DNA of 53,101 nt from contig BRYA01000010.1 in the NCBI GenBank assembly GCA_030267965.1, positions 1 to 53,101 on the forward strand, read 5' to 3'. Both the position numbers and the translations under genes were made by a program. Source of the stretch: Triparma columacea (taxonomy: Eukaryota; Sar; Bolidophyceae; Parmales; Triparmaceae). Position 1 is the stretch's first letter; every line of letters begins with the position of its first letter. The notes under the pieces were generated by a model that was given only the letters and a program-made list of their open reading frames with translations, was not told the origin of the DNA and made no database searches. Shown here in pieces: positions 12,645 to 21,631 of the stretch.

Positions 12645-13630
12645 TTAGGTACTCGTCTTGCTGGTTGCCCCCACCTTGCAGCCTTTAAAAATGTTGGCTT
12701 GTTGGTTCGTAGAATTGTTCAGTATGAGCTCAGCAACGGTCTTGGCGTAGGCGGTCTTCAACTCCATTTCCCCGACCTCTTCCTTGCTCAGGTCGGCGAA
12801 CATCGTCACGGGAGGACTGGGGGTTGAGGGGGGGGAGAAAAACTTTAACGCTATGGAGCCGGAACAGGATTGGAAGTCAGGGGTACTGCTGGGGACTTCC
12901 AAACCGCCAGAAAGCGTCATCGACGAAGAGTAGTTGTAGGCTGGCAAGGGAACTGACAATTCGGATAAGGTTTGCTTTGACTGGCTCGACATTGCCGGCA
13001 TGGTGGACAGGGACAGGGAGCTTGGAGAATTGGGTGAAGGTGAAGGGGTGGGGTTGGAGGTTACGAAAGTGAAGGTCAGGGGGGCAGGGAGCTCGGGGGG
13101 CTTGACGAATGATATCTTGTCACCATGTCTGAGAGCCGACGGGGTGCTTGTCAGGAGCTGACCGTTGAGGTAAACGAAACTGGGGGGGGGGTTTGGGACG
13201 AGGGACACAGTGAAGGAAGGCCTCTGGTTCTGGAGCTTCGTCCCAACTATTCTGAGGAGCTTTTTTGGGTAGAAGCTCTGTCTCTCCTTGGACACCAGGT
13301 TACAGGTGTCACACCCGCCCCTGCGACGCTTTTTGCCTGGCACTGACAAGGAAGCGTTGCAAAGGCAAGAGCTTTTCACTGAGGATCTTACTTCAATGCG
13401 GCCTAAAGTAAAGTCTAAGAATACATAATCTGTAGATGATGAGTGATGAGCCCTTGGGAGTCGTATAGGTTTCCCAGAGCTCATGATTTTTGCGTCGGTG
13501 GCAGGTAGGTCGAGGAAGAGTCCCACTGGGAACCTGTGAAGGAGGGATGGGAATCAGATGATGGCGGGAGAAGGGGTGAATATAGATGGAGAAGGTGTAG
13601 GAGTACTTACATTTTCGACTCGCCATCCAT
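12645..13630 (-). CDS. FHA-domain protein
   Basis: Two exons on the minus strand: a 20-base first exon (13611-13630, ATG to AT|GTAAGT) and a main exon (12645-13533); phases fit and give 302 residues. A forkhead-associated domain occupies roughly residues 40-150: a TLGRIEVRSS entry strand, then VYLNGQLL and LRHGDKISF, which match the FHA 'xNGxxL...LxxGDxI' end. FHA domains bind phosphothreonine peptides, commonly in DNA-damage or nuclear signalling proteins. An inserted basic loop (KKRRRGGC) separates the first and later strands. The remaining C-terminal half is Ser/Pro-rich and not recognised. Its start lies 68 bp from the divergent ankyrin gene, so the two probably share regulatory DNA. The specific FHA subfamily cannot be named. 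Confidence 0.75.
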
Positions 13631-13698
13631 GGAGGCCAATATTTATTAGTTTCAGCTTTTGTTGTTGTCTGAGCTTTTGGCAGTTTGGGAAAGAGACA
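13631..13698. promoter_or_regulatory. Very short shared promoter of two divergent genes
   Basis: Only 68 bp separate the start codons of the FHA gene (minus) and the ankyrin gene (plus), so both 5' leaders and any core promoter elements must lie here or overlap the opposite coding region. No TATA-like box stands out. Confidence 0.55.
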
Positions 13699-14948
13699 AT
13701 GGCTTCGGAAAATTACGTCGTGACGCTTACCAAGGGTTTAATGTTCGAACCTTCTTCAATAATAGTTCCGGAGGGCGTGATCGAATTCCGTACGGATCGC
13801 GGAGAGTGTGAAATAGAGGAGGTCGGCGAGGGAACATTAGAGCCTTTTCTTATTTCTGAGGATCAACCGGGGAGGGTGAAGGTGAAAGCGGGGGGCGAGT
13901 ACCTTTTCCACGACCCAATGTATCCCTTTAGCTTCCTTCGTTGTACTGTTCTTGTTGAGGAGGTGGTGGAGGGTGTTGAGGGTTTGACAGTGGAGGAGGA
14001 GTGTGGTGTTGCTGTAGTGGTTGAGAAGTCGTCGTCGTCGTTGTCGTCGGTACTTCCACAGCCCCTCCCTCCCCCCCCTCCCCTGCACGTTGAGTCCGAG
14101 GTTATAATCGACGCCTTTGTGACAGCCTGTTCCCTTGGTCAGGAAACTGTAGTCCGAAAGAGAATACAAACATGGTCAGCCCAGGGCACCCTTTCCATAA
14201 ACCTCGCCCGGACAGACATGGAGGGTCGAACCGCCGTCTCAATATCCTGCGAGAAGGGTCACCTCCTAGTCCTCTTAACCCTAATAAAAGCCGGCGCGTC
14301 CCTCGTTGATTCTGACCCTGATGGTTTCACCCCCCTCCACGTCGCCTGCAAGTGGGGTAGATCAGAGATTGTCCTCGCCCTTCTCGACGGTGGTTCCCTA
14401 CCCTGCCTATCCCGACCATGCCTCTCCGGTTCAACCCCACTCCATTTATGCGCTTTAAACGGTCACCCTGAATGCCTGAAGTTACTATGCTTAAAAGGGG
14501 CTGACCCTAAGGTTAGAGACGAGAGCGGGAGGACGCCTTTAGGTTGCGGTATGCAGAGTAAGGTCCTACGACAACGGGAGAATGGACTGCTTTATAAGTA
14601 CGAGATGGAGGTTTTTAGGGTTAAGGTAAGGAGAGAGAGAGAGAGAGGGAAAGGGGGGGGGGGCATAAGAGGCGAAGGCTTAAATATAAAGGAAGCGAAA
14701 CGTATTTGGGGTAGGGGAACCTCGCGACAGCAGCGAACTTCCCCAACTTTAAGTCCCCCCATCATATTGTATCTTTAACACACCCTTTTTCAAACCCTCC
14801 TCAACAGATGAGTCTCTTGGTCTTCCTATGTCTCCGTTTGAAAATCGGTAGTCTACCCTGTAGTAAGGTTTGCAACTACCTCCTCTCCAAGGATTCGTGG
14901 CTTCTACTATACGAGTCCGACGCAAACCGCGTACCCGGGAACGTTTAG
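13699..14948 (+). CDS. Cupredoxin-like domain fused to ankyrin repeats
   Basis: Two exons, 13699-14625 and 14808-14948, joined in phase 0, give 355 residues. Residues about 1-95 look like a cupredoxin beta-sandwich (FEPSSIIVPEGVIEF near the N-terminus; KAGGEYLFHDPMYPF then a CTVLVEE strand), but the usual copper loop Cys is replaced (FHDPMYPF), so copper binding is doubtful. A low-complexity Val/Glu/Ser/Pro linker follows, then three to four ankyrin repeats (GRTAVSISCEKGHL, GFTPLHVACKWGRSEI, GSTPLHLCALNGHPECL, KGADPKVRDESGRTPL). The C-terminal exon encodes a SOCS-box-like helical segment (SLLVFLCLRLKIG...) but this is weak. Ankyrin repeats mediate protein binding. The exon-1 donor GTAAGG is followed by a purine-rich microsatellite. 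No signal peptide, so cytosolic. Confidence 0.7.
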
Positions 14949-15095
14949 GGTGTTAAAACTTAGCACTGTATGTTTTTGGTGTTATTAAAACCCCTCTTTT
15001 ACCCCGTTAGCCAAACCCTACCCTCCCCAGCCTATCCCCTCCAGCCTACCCCCCTATCCTAAAAAATTGCTTGTGTGTGTGTGTTGTTGATCCCT

Positions 15096-16969
15096 TCAGT
15101 CAACCCCGATATCCTGTTCATGTCTTTTCATTTCGCTCCCGACTTCCCCTCCCACTTCTCTCCCTTCCCTAAAATCATCCCCCTTCCCCCCATCATCCCC
15201 CCCCTTCTCCATAGTCGTCATGAACGCCGGTGGTACCTCCTGGAACTGTACGCTCGGTGCACCTTCAAGGTTTTGAAGTTGTTGCAGGATATCCGTCCTG
15301 ACCTTATCCACGCTTTCCTCCGTGTTCAAGTTCTCTTGTCCCGTCGGTGTCAAGTGCAGCTTGAAGCACGGGCTGAAGTACTCGAAGTAGTCGTTGTACG
15401 GTATGTCGTTTGAGATGGGGGTGCCGAGGGCTACGGAGGTCTCGTACGCCCAGCAGCGGGCGACGTTGCGGATCGTGTAACCACCACCACCGAGGAGAAG
15501 GAGAGGGACGTCGAAGCTGAAGGGGGGGGGAGGGGGGTTAGTGTTAAGTGACACTCGTGCACCAAGTGTATTTGTCCCAGTCTCTTCTTCCCTCTCACCT
15601 CTTCATGAACTGTACGCATTCCGCGTGTCCATTCAAGCTCAGGTTGAAGCACCCCAGCCTATCCCCCGTCAAGCTGTCCGCGCCGCACTGAAGTACGACC
15701 GCGCCGGGCTGGAAGGTCTCCATTATTTTAGACATTACCGGCTTGAACACTTGAGCGTATGTCTCATCTGTCATACCGGCCTGGAGGGGGACGTTCACAC
15801 TGTGGGGGGGGGGGGGGGGGGAGGGAGGGGGGTATAATGTCAGCACGGTTTGTTCTGTGTTACTCTATGTAAAATATATTTCCGCCCACTCACCTGAATC
15901 CGGTCCCCTCCCTCGCTCCTGTGTCTTTAATCCCTCCCGTGCCCGGAAAGAAGTCCCCGTACTTATGGAAGCTCGCCGTCATAACTCTATCCGTACAGTA
16001 AAACGCTTCCTCAACACCATCACCATGGTGGATGTCAATATCAATATAAAGGACTCTGGCGTGCACTTTTAGAAGCTCGAGGATTGCGAGGACGATGTCG
16101 TTTACGTAGCAGAAGCCGGAAGCCTCGGACTTCTTGGCGTGGTGGAGACCACCGGACCAGTTTATGGCTATGTCAGACTGGGAGAGAGAGGGGAGTGATA
16201 TAGAGGATTTGGAAAGGGGCAAGGTTTAAGGGTTAGAAATTAATGGTGATGAGGGTAGGAAGGGGCGTAGAAGGTAAGAGAGAAGCGGAGGTTGAGAAGC
16301 GTTTGGGGTCGGGTCAACGGTTCTCTCACTGCAAGGCCTCATTGTATGGTCATCCCCCTAATCCTCACCTGTGAGTTGTTGAGTTTTATGGCTGCGTCGA
16401 TGGAGCATCCCGCGTAGATCTGCGTGAACTCGAAGAGGTTGTCGAACACCGGGCAGTCCGTGAACTCCCCCGCGTTGAACTTGGACATCTGTGTTGAGAA
16501 GTTCCTGAGGTTGTCCGGGGTTATGCGGGAGAGGAAGGAGATGTAGTCCTCGGAGTGGAAGGCGGTCATCTCGCTGGCGGAGGCGAGGTGGGGGCGGTAG
16601 ACCTCCATCTTCTGGTAGAGGCCGTAGGAAAGGATGAGGTGGTGGGCTAGCTTCAGACGGTGGGGCTTCATGGGGTGGGCGGGACCGTAGTAATGGTGAC
16701 CAACCTGTGAGGGTAGGGTTAGGTTTTTGGGGGGGTTATGGGCGATGAATGTGTTGTGTTAGCAAAGTCTGACGGGAGTACAGTGGTCTAGACTTGATAT
16801 GTTGGTGTATTGGGCATTTGTCTGGGGTTGTGTTTGTCTGGCTCGTGATGGGTGTTTTGTGATGGGTGTTTTGTGATGGGTTTGTATATGTACTTACCTC
16901 TGAGTGGTAGAAGTAGGATACACGCTTCTTTCCTGTATTCTGTTTATTGTATAACGCTAGAGATGCCAT
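15096..16969 (-). CDS. Class I histone deacetylase (Rpd3/HDAC1-3 type)
   Basis: Five exons on the minus strand (16898-16969, 16369-16704, 15894-16177, 15599-15799, 15096-15516) join in phase to 437 residues, like yeast Rpd3 (433). It removes acetyl groups from histone lysines using a zinc ion. The catalytic residues are all present and sit at a constant offset of eight from human HDAC1: His148/His149 (HHAKK), zinc ligands Asp184, His186 ([10 protein letters not shown]) and Asp272 (CGADS), and transition-state Tyr311 (GGGGYTIRN). The N-terminus has the [16 protein letters not shown] loop used for inositol phosphate and corepressor contact. The tail after residue 390 is acidic, Gly/Glu-rich, as in HDAC1/2/3. 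Features of both HDAC1 and HDAC3 occur, so the paralogue cannot be named. Two introns contain runs of 9-16 C before the acceptor. Head-to-head with an NCoR-like gene. Confidence 0.95.
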
Positions 16970-17246
16970 ATTGAGGGTGAGATTGAGGTATTAGGAGGGT
17001 GCGGGGGTAAGGGCGAGGGTATGGGAAGGTTTTTGTGTCCCCAATTTAGGAAGTGTTTGTAAAAGATGTATAAGCCTATATGTGTTTATCTGAAGAAGAA
17101 GGATGTACAAAGAGAAAGAAGATATACGAGTCACAGAGCAAGTCACAGAGTGAGATCAAGAAGAAGAAAGAAGAAAGGAGAGAAAAAGGAGAAACAGAGG
17201 GGAGAAAAAGGTGAAAAAAAGGAGAAATAGAGGGAAAGCACCAAGA
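16970..17246. promoter_or_regulatory. Shared divergent promoter of the HDAC and NCoR-like genes
   Basis: 277 bp lie between the two start codons. The right half (about 17090-17240) is strongly purine-rich on the plus strand, with repeated GAAAAAGGAGAAA-type units that may be a polypurine regulatory tract or 5' leader. No clear TATA box. Confidence 0.5.
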
Positions 17247-20200
17247 ATGGATCAGGAGCAAGATAATAATGATAGACGGTGAGCAATGTGTTTATAATGT
17301 CATTGTATAGCTGTATATAGGCGTTTGTATGCATATAGATGTAACTGAGAGCAGAAAATGGAGAATATTCAAGAGGACGGCCAAACCAATGTGCCTCTTT
17401 AAACAAACAAATTTGGGCCATTTTTAGACACTTATTCATATATATCTATATACACACATACATACACACATTACAAACCATTAGATACTATCAGATGTTG
17501 ATATTACGTCCATTTCACTCAATTTGGAGATTATTACTCTAATCGAGAGACAGAGCTGCCTAAATACACACTCCTACACACAGATACACACTCCAACACA
17601 TACACACACACACTCCTACACACAACATACACACACACGCACACTCAAATCCACTACACACCTACCTACAAACCCACACCTACAACCCACTAACCACCCA
17701 CCCACCCACAACCCACCAACCAAACAACAGACGAACACAATCGTGGTCATCACAACCTCCTATCCAACCTCTCGGTATAGGGAATAACCAAATCAACCCT
17801 CATAACCAACAAATGCACCCTCATAACCAACCACCCAACAACCAAATGAACCCCCAGTACCCTCAGCACCCTCAACACCCCCAGCGCCCCCACTACAACC
17901 AACATCACCCACAAAACCAATGGTCCAACAGCCGCGGCGGGGTTGCCCCCCCTCCTCATCACGCCCCACACCCCTACGCTGCTCAGCAACACCATATGCC
18001 CCCTCATCTCAACCCTCCTCCCCACCAACAATCAAATGTGACCCCTCTAATGGGTGCTCCCGGTCCCGCTCGCTACCAGCAGCCTGGTCCTTACCACAAC
18101 AGCGCCGGTATGGGCCAGGGTCCCCTCGGTCAGCTTGGCGGTCTCGGTTCCTTCAACACCACCAACCCTCAGTTCCACCACCGCTCCAACGGAGGTGGTG
18201 GCGGTCGCTTCCAGAACGCCCCCCACGCTGCAGCGGGAGGGGGAATGCAGGGTGGTCGTACCATGGTTATGGGAGGACTTGGAGGAGGTACCCTTCGAGC
18301 TCAGCCTGGCGCCCAGGGGTCAGGACCAGGACACACGGGGGGGGGAGGAGGCATGGGGGGAAACCCGGGAAACCTGGGAAGGGCATATGAGGGGGGAACA
18401 AACAGAGGATACGAGGGGAACAATAGGGGATACGAGAATAAGGCAAAGGGAACACAGGGGGGATACAGGACACAACAGGGACAGGGGGGACAACAAGATC
18501 AAGGGCAGGGAAGACAGCCTAGGGCTCAACCACTCCTGGTCCCAAGTCGAACTGCGGAGAAGTACCAGCATAGCTTGAAAGTAGAAGGGGTGTCGTCTGG
18601 GGATAAGAAACCACAACCCGCTCCTCACAGCAGCGACAACATAGCCGTACAGCAGGGTGCAGGGGGACTCGGTGGACTCTACGTACCCTCCAAGTCTGCG
18701 CATGCTGCCGACACGAACGTTAGACAGGAGGGGGTTTCACAATCCCAAACCGAGGGGATGTCACATGGGCCGACAGATGGGTCACAGGTCAACTCAGAAC
18801 AACAGGAGGGTACGGGAGGCTACGAAATGAAGACGGAACAACAAATCAATGAGATATCATCATCCTCAAACCCTCCTCTCCAGGGAGACGGCATGCACCC
18901 CACCCCCGCTCCCCCGGTGGGTGACGGCATGCATTTAAGTATCGTAGAAGTATCAAAGGTCCTCCCAATAATCCCTCCCCCCTCCAAGCCCCCTGCCGAG
19001 CAGGGTGAGGTCGGGCACGTCCTGACCGTCAACAGTCTGAAGGGTGCGAGCAGGGAGAAGGCGAGGGAGATCGTGGGTAGGATCAAGGGATTCCAGAAGA
19101 ACGTACTCCCGAGCAAGGAGGCTATACTACATAAGATCGAGTTTCTTAGCGCGGATATAAGGAGGATGGAGAGGGAGAACAGGAGGAGGGAAGAGGTTAT
19201 GGAGAGGATTAAGAAGCGAGTCGAGGAAGCTGAGAGGTCGGGTAAAACAGTTGAGGAGAAGGACATTGAAAAGGAGGAAACACAGGGAGACTACATCAGG
19301 ACAGTCTCAGACACAACCTCCCTCATAACATCCCTCTACCTCACCAACAACGCAAAGGCTAGATCCGCACAGGCAACCGTACTTGACAGCTGCATCCCAC
19401 CATTCCCAGGCCCAACTGGGACAGAGTCCTCACCCGTTGATACGTGGAAGAGCAAGGTCAGGAACGTAGCAGGCCCAAGCAACGCGGTTTACAGCCACCC
19501 GATGACGAACCCGCTTTACGATGTATGTAGGGGTAGGTATAATAACAAAACACTGCGTAAGGGTGTGGTTGAGGTAGTTAAGGAAAGGAGGAAGAATGTC
19601 ATGGAAGGATGGGTTAAGGGGGCGAGGGAATTCGTGAGGGTTGGGAGGAGATACGCGGAAGATAAGGCTAAACAGGAAGCCATGGATAGAGCCATGGAAA
19701 GGATTAGGGAGAATCTACAGAACGGGGGGAGGGGAAGGAACAGGGGGGGGGAAATTGAGGGGATTATGACAGACGGCGACATCGAACAGAAGGCGAAGGA
19801 GGTTATTGCGAAGGAAATGATGAGGAAAAGAATCGAGAACGGGAAGATATCAAGAGGTGATATACCTAGACAAGTATGGAAGGTAGAAAAGGAAAGAGGC
19901 GTCACCTTCATAGACCTCGCTAAAAACAGAAGAGTCCTCGACGGATGGGCAGAAGAAAAGGAACGCGAAAAAATTAACCCATGGTCAGATATAGAGAAGG
20001 CTATATTCCTAGACAAGTTCTGCCAATGGCCTAAAAACTTCAGAAAAATAGCCACATTCCTACGCAACAAAACCACCGCTGACGCAATAGCTTTCTACTA
20101 CAACAGTAAGAAATTCATTAACTATAAACTCCTACTACGAGAATACACAAACAGACGTAGGTTCCGTGAAGGTACTCTAATATACGATGTAGATCAATGG

Positions 20201-20533
20201 TCTTCCACCCTCAACTCAGTTCGTGCTGTTGGTGCAAATTGTAGGGGTGGTAAAAAACTGAAGTTCTATAAGTTTAGGGGGAATGACATGCCGAGGGATA
20301 ACGTTTTTAGGACGGGGAAACATCATCCACCTAGAGACGAGGTTAGAGATGCGTTGGTGGTTTGTATTGGGATTAGAGATGATGATGATGATGAGGGGGG
20401 GATGGGGGAGAGGGATGGGGGGAAGGTTGAGAAGGGAGAGAAAAGAGAGGGAGAGGATAGGGATGAGGGGGGAGGGAAAAGATTTAAGGAGGATGCTTCT
20501 GTTGACGACGTTAGCATGAACATTGACATGTGA
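17247..20533 (+). CDS. NCoR/SMRT/Snt1-like corepressor with DAD-SANT domain
   Basis: A 32-base first exon (17247-17278, ATG to CG|GTGAGC) joins in phase 2 to 17731-20533, giving 944 residues. The N-terminal 300 residues are low complexity, rich in Gln, Asn, Pro, His then Gly (prion-like). A coiled-coil/basic stretch follows around residues 430-500. Residues about 725-830 match the deacetylase-activating domain plus first SANT domain of NCoR/SMRT: VTFIDLAKN, then NPWSDIEKAIFLDKFCQWP, then PKNFRKIATFL, then FYYNSKK; human NCoR has the same order (VKFINMNG..., W-x-x-x-EKEIFKDKFIQHPKNFGLIASYL, YYYLTKK). In animals this domain binds and activates HDAC3 through inositol tetraphosphate. The basic and Tyr residues that contact it are conserved in kind (YY, KK). 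The divergent neighbour is a class I HDAC. The tail is Asp/Glu/Gly-rich. Only one SANT domain is evident. Confidence 0.8.
17441..17720. repeat. CA-rich microsatellite and AC-rich tract inside an intron
   Basis: The intron 17279-17730 of the NCoR-like gene carries an irregular CA/ACAC repeat (about 17451-17475 and 17570-17660) merging into CCCACC/AACCCA units that end at the acceptor. It also explains the apparent His/Thr-rich reading frame there. Confidence 0.85.
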
Positions 20534-20638
20534 AGGGAAGGGTGAAGGGGAAGAGAGGGGGAGGTTTTTAAAAGACAGAGATTTAAGTGAAAAACAACTA
20601 TACACTTCTTTCGGGCGTTTTTCTGTATAATGTATGTG

Positions 20639-20672
20639 CATTGAGGCGCCATGTCCATTGAGGCGCCATGTC
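20639..20672 (+). repeat. 17-bp direct repeat
   Basis: CATTGAGGCGCCATGTC occurs twice back to back between the convergent ends of the SANT and zinc-finger genes, within their 3' regions. No function can be assigned. Confidence 0.7.
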
Positions 20673-20751
20673 GTTTTTGAGGTCTGCTTTATTTTCTTGA
20701 AGCTTTGTTAGTCTCAGTTTCCTCACAGTGGTGCCAAGGTTATGGGGTTTT

Positions 20752-21471
20752 TCATTTGTGGATATTTGCGCGATGCTGATTGAGATGGCCTTTCTGCTTC
20801 GCTTTGTAGTCGCAGTCCTTACAGTAATGCCAGGTCACGTTTTCATTGTGTATATCTGCGAGATGCCTCTTGAGAGAGCTTTTCTGCTTCGCTTTGTAGT
20901 CGCAGTCCATACAGAGGTGCCAAATCACGTTTTCATTGTGGATAGCTGCGCGATGCTTCTTGAGATTGCTTTTTAGCTTCGCTTTGAAGTCGCAGTCCTC
21001 ACACTTGTGCCAGGTCACGTTTTCATTGTGGATGGATGCGCGATGCCTCTTGAGATGAGCTTTATTCTTCGTTTTGTAGTCGCAGTCCTCACAGAGGTGC
21101 CAGGTCACACCATTACCATCACCATTCCAAGAGTCAACGTTCTCGTCATTATCATCGACGTCGTCATTGTGGTATTCCATCGTCATTCCTCTCTTTCGCT
21201 TCTTGCTCTTGCTGTTGGTCTTCCCTTCAGCAACAACCTCCACATTCTCATCTTCATCACATGGTTGGCAAACAAGCAAATCATGGCGTACCACGTCATC
21301 CTCTCTAACAACATTTTCTCTACTCATTCCTTCGACACCACCCGCTGTCGATGTACTCAAGTTCCCTCCTTGAAACTCAGCAAGGATAATAGGGTCCGAA
21401 GATGGAAATTCTTCCACCTTGAATTCATCTATTGAGGAGGTATTAGGCGCAAAATTGTCGATATGCGACAT
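20752..21471 (-). CDS. C2H2 protein with four near-identical zinc fingers
   Basis: Single exon of 239 residues starting at the ATG at 21469-21471 (an upstream in-frame TTG was ignored). The N-terminal half is acidic with a nuclear-localisation-like KSKKRKR. The C-terminal half is four C2H2 fingers, each of the form WHxCxDCDYKAKxKxxLxxHRAxIH and joined by a constant NENV linker. Spacing C-x2-C-x12-H-x4-H is complete in all four. C2H2 arrays usually bind DNA; the near identity of the fingers and the linker in place of TGEKP suggest a recently amplified array. Resembles fingers widespread in protist and insect genomes. The start is 160 bp from the divergent P4H-like gene. Confidence 0.85.
   Translation of the reverse strand: MSHIDNFAPNTSSIDEFKVEEFPSSDPIILAEFQGGNLSTSTAGGVEGMSRENVVREDDVVRHDLLVCQPCDEDENVEVVAEGKTNSKSKKRKRGMTMEYHNDDVDDNDENVDSWNGDGNGVTWHLCEDCDYKTKNKAHLKRHRASIHNENVTWHKCEDCDFKAKLKSNLKKHRAAIHNENVIWHLCMDCDYKAKQKSSLKRHLADIHNENVTWHYCKDCDYKAKQKGHLNQHRANIHK
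20753..21112. repeat. Four tandem 90-bp zinc-finger units
   Basis: The finger-coding region is a 90-bp tandem repeat: the same GCTTTGTAGTCGCAGTCC-type landmark appears at 20801, 20891, 20981 and 21071. Each unit encodes 30 residues, one finger plus linker. Confidence 0.9.
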
Positions 21472-21631
21472 TAGGTCACCAGAAAGCAACGGAACATACT
21501 ACATGAACTCTTGTATTTATCGGATTTGTCCAGTAAACAGATTGCAAGGTTCCAATTTCATCCGTGCTCGATCTGTGCTGTTCGGCAAATTCAGTTTCTT
21601 CTTAAATCAAACAACATAGAGATTCCTTTCC

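Noticed and set aside
15801..15825. Poly-G run as a possible G-quadruplex regulatory element
   Set aside because: It is the C-rich tract of an HDAC intron on the other strand, a pattern shared by many introns here, so no separate function is claimed.
17524..17787. His/Thr/Pro-rich frame before the SANT gene
   Set aside because: It is the intron's CA/AC microsatellite read as codons; the intron 17279-17730 explains it.
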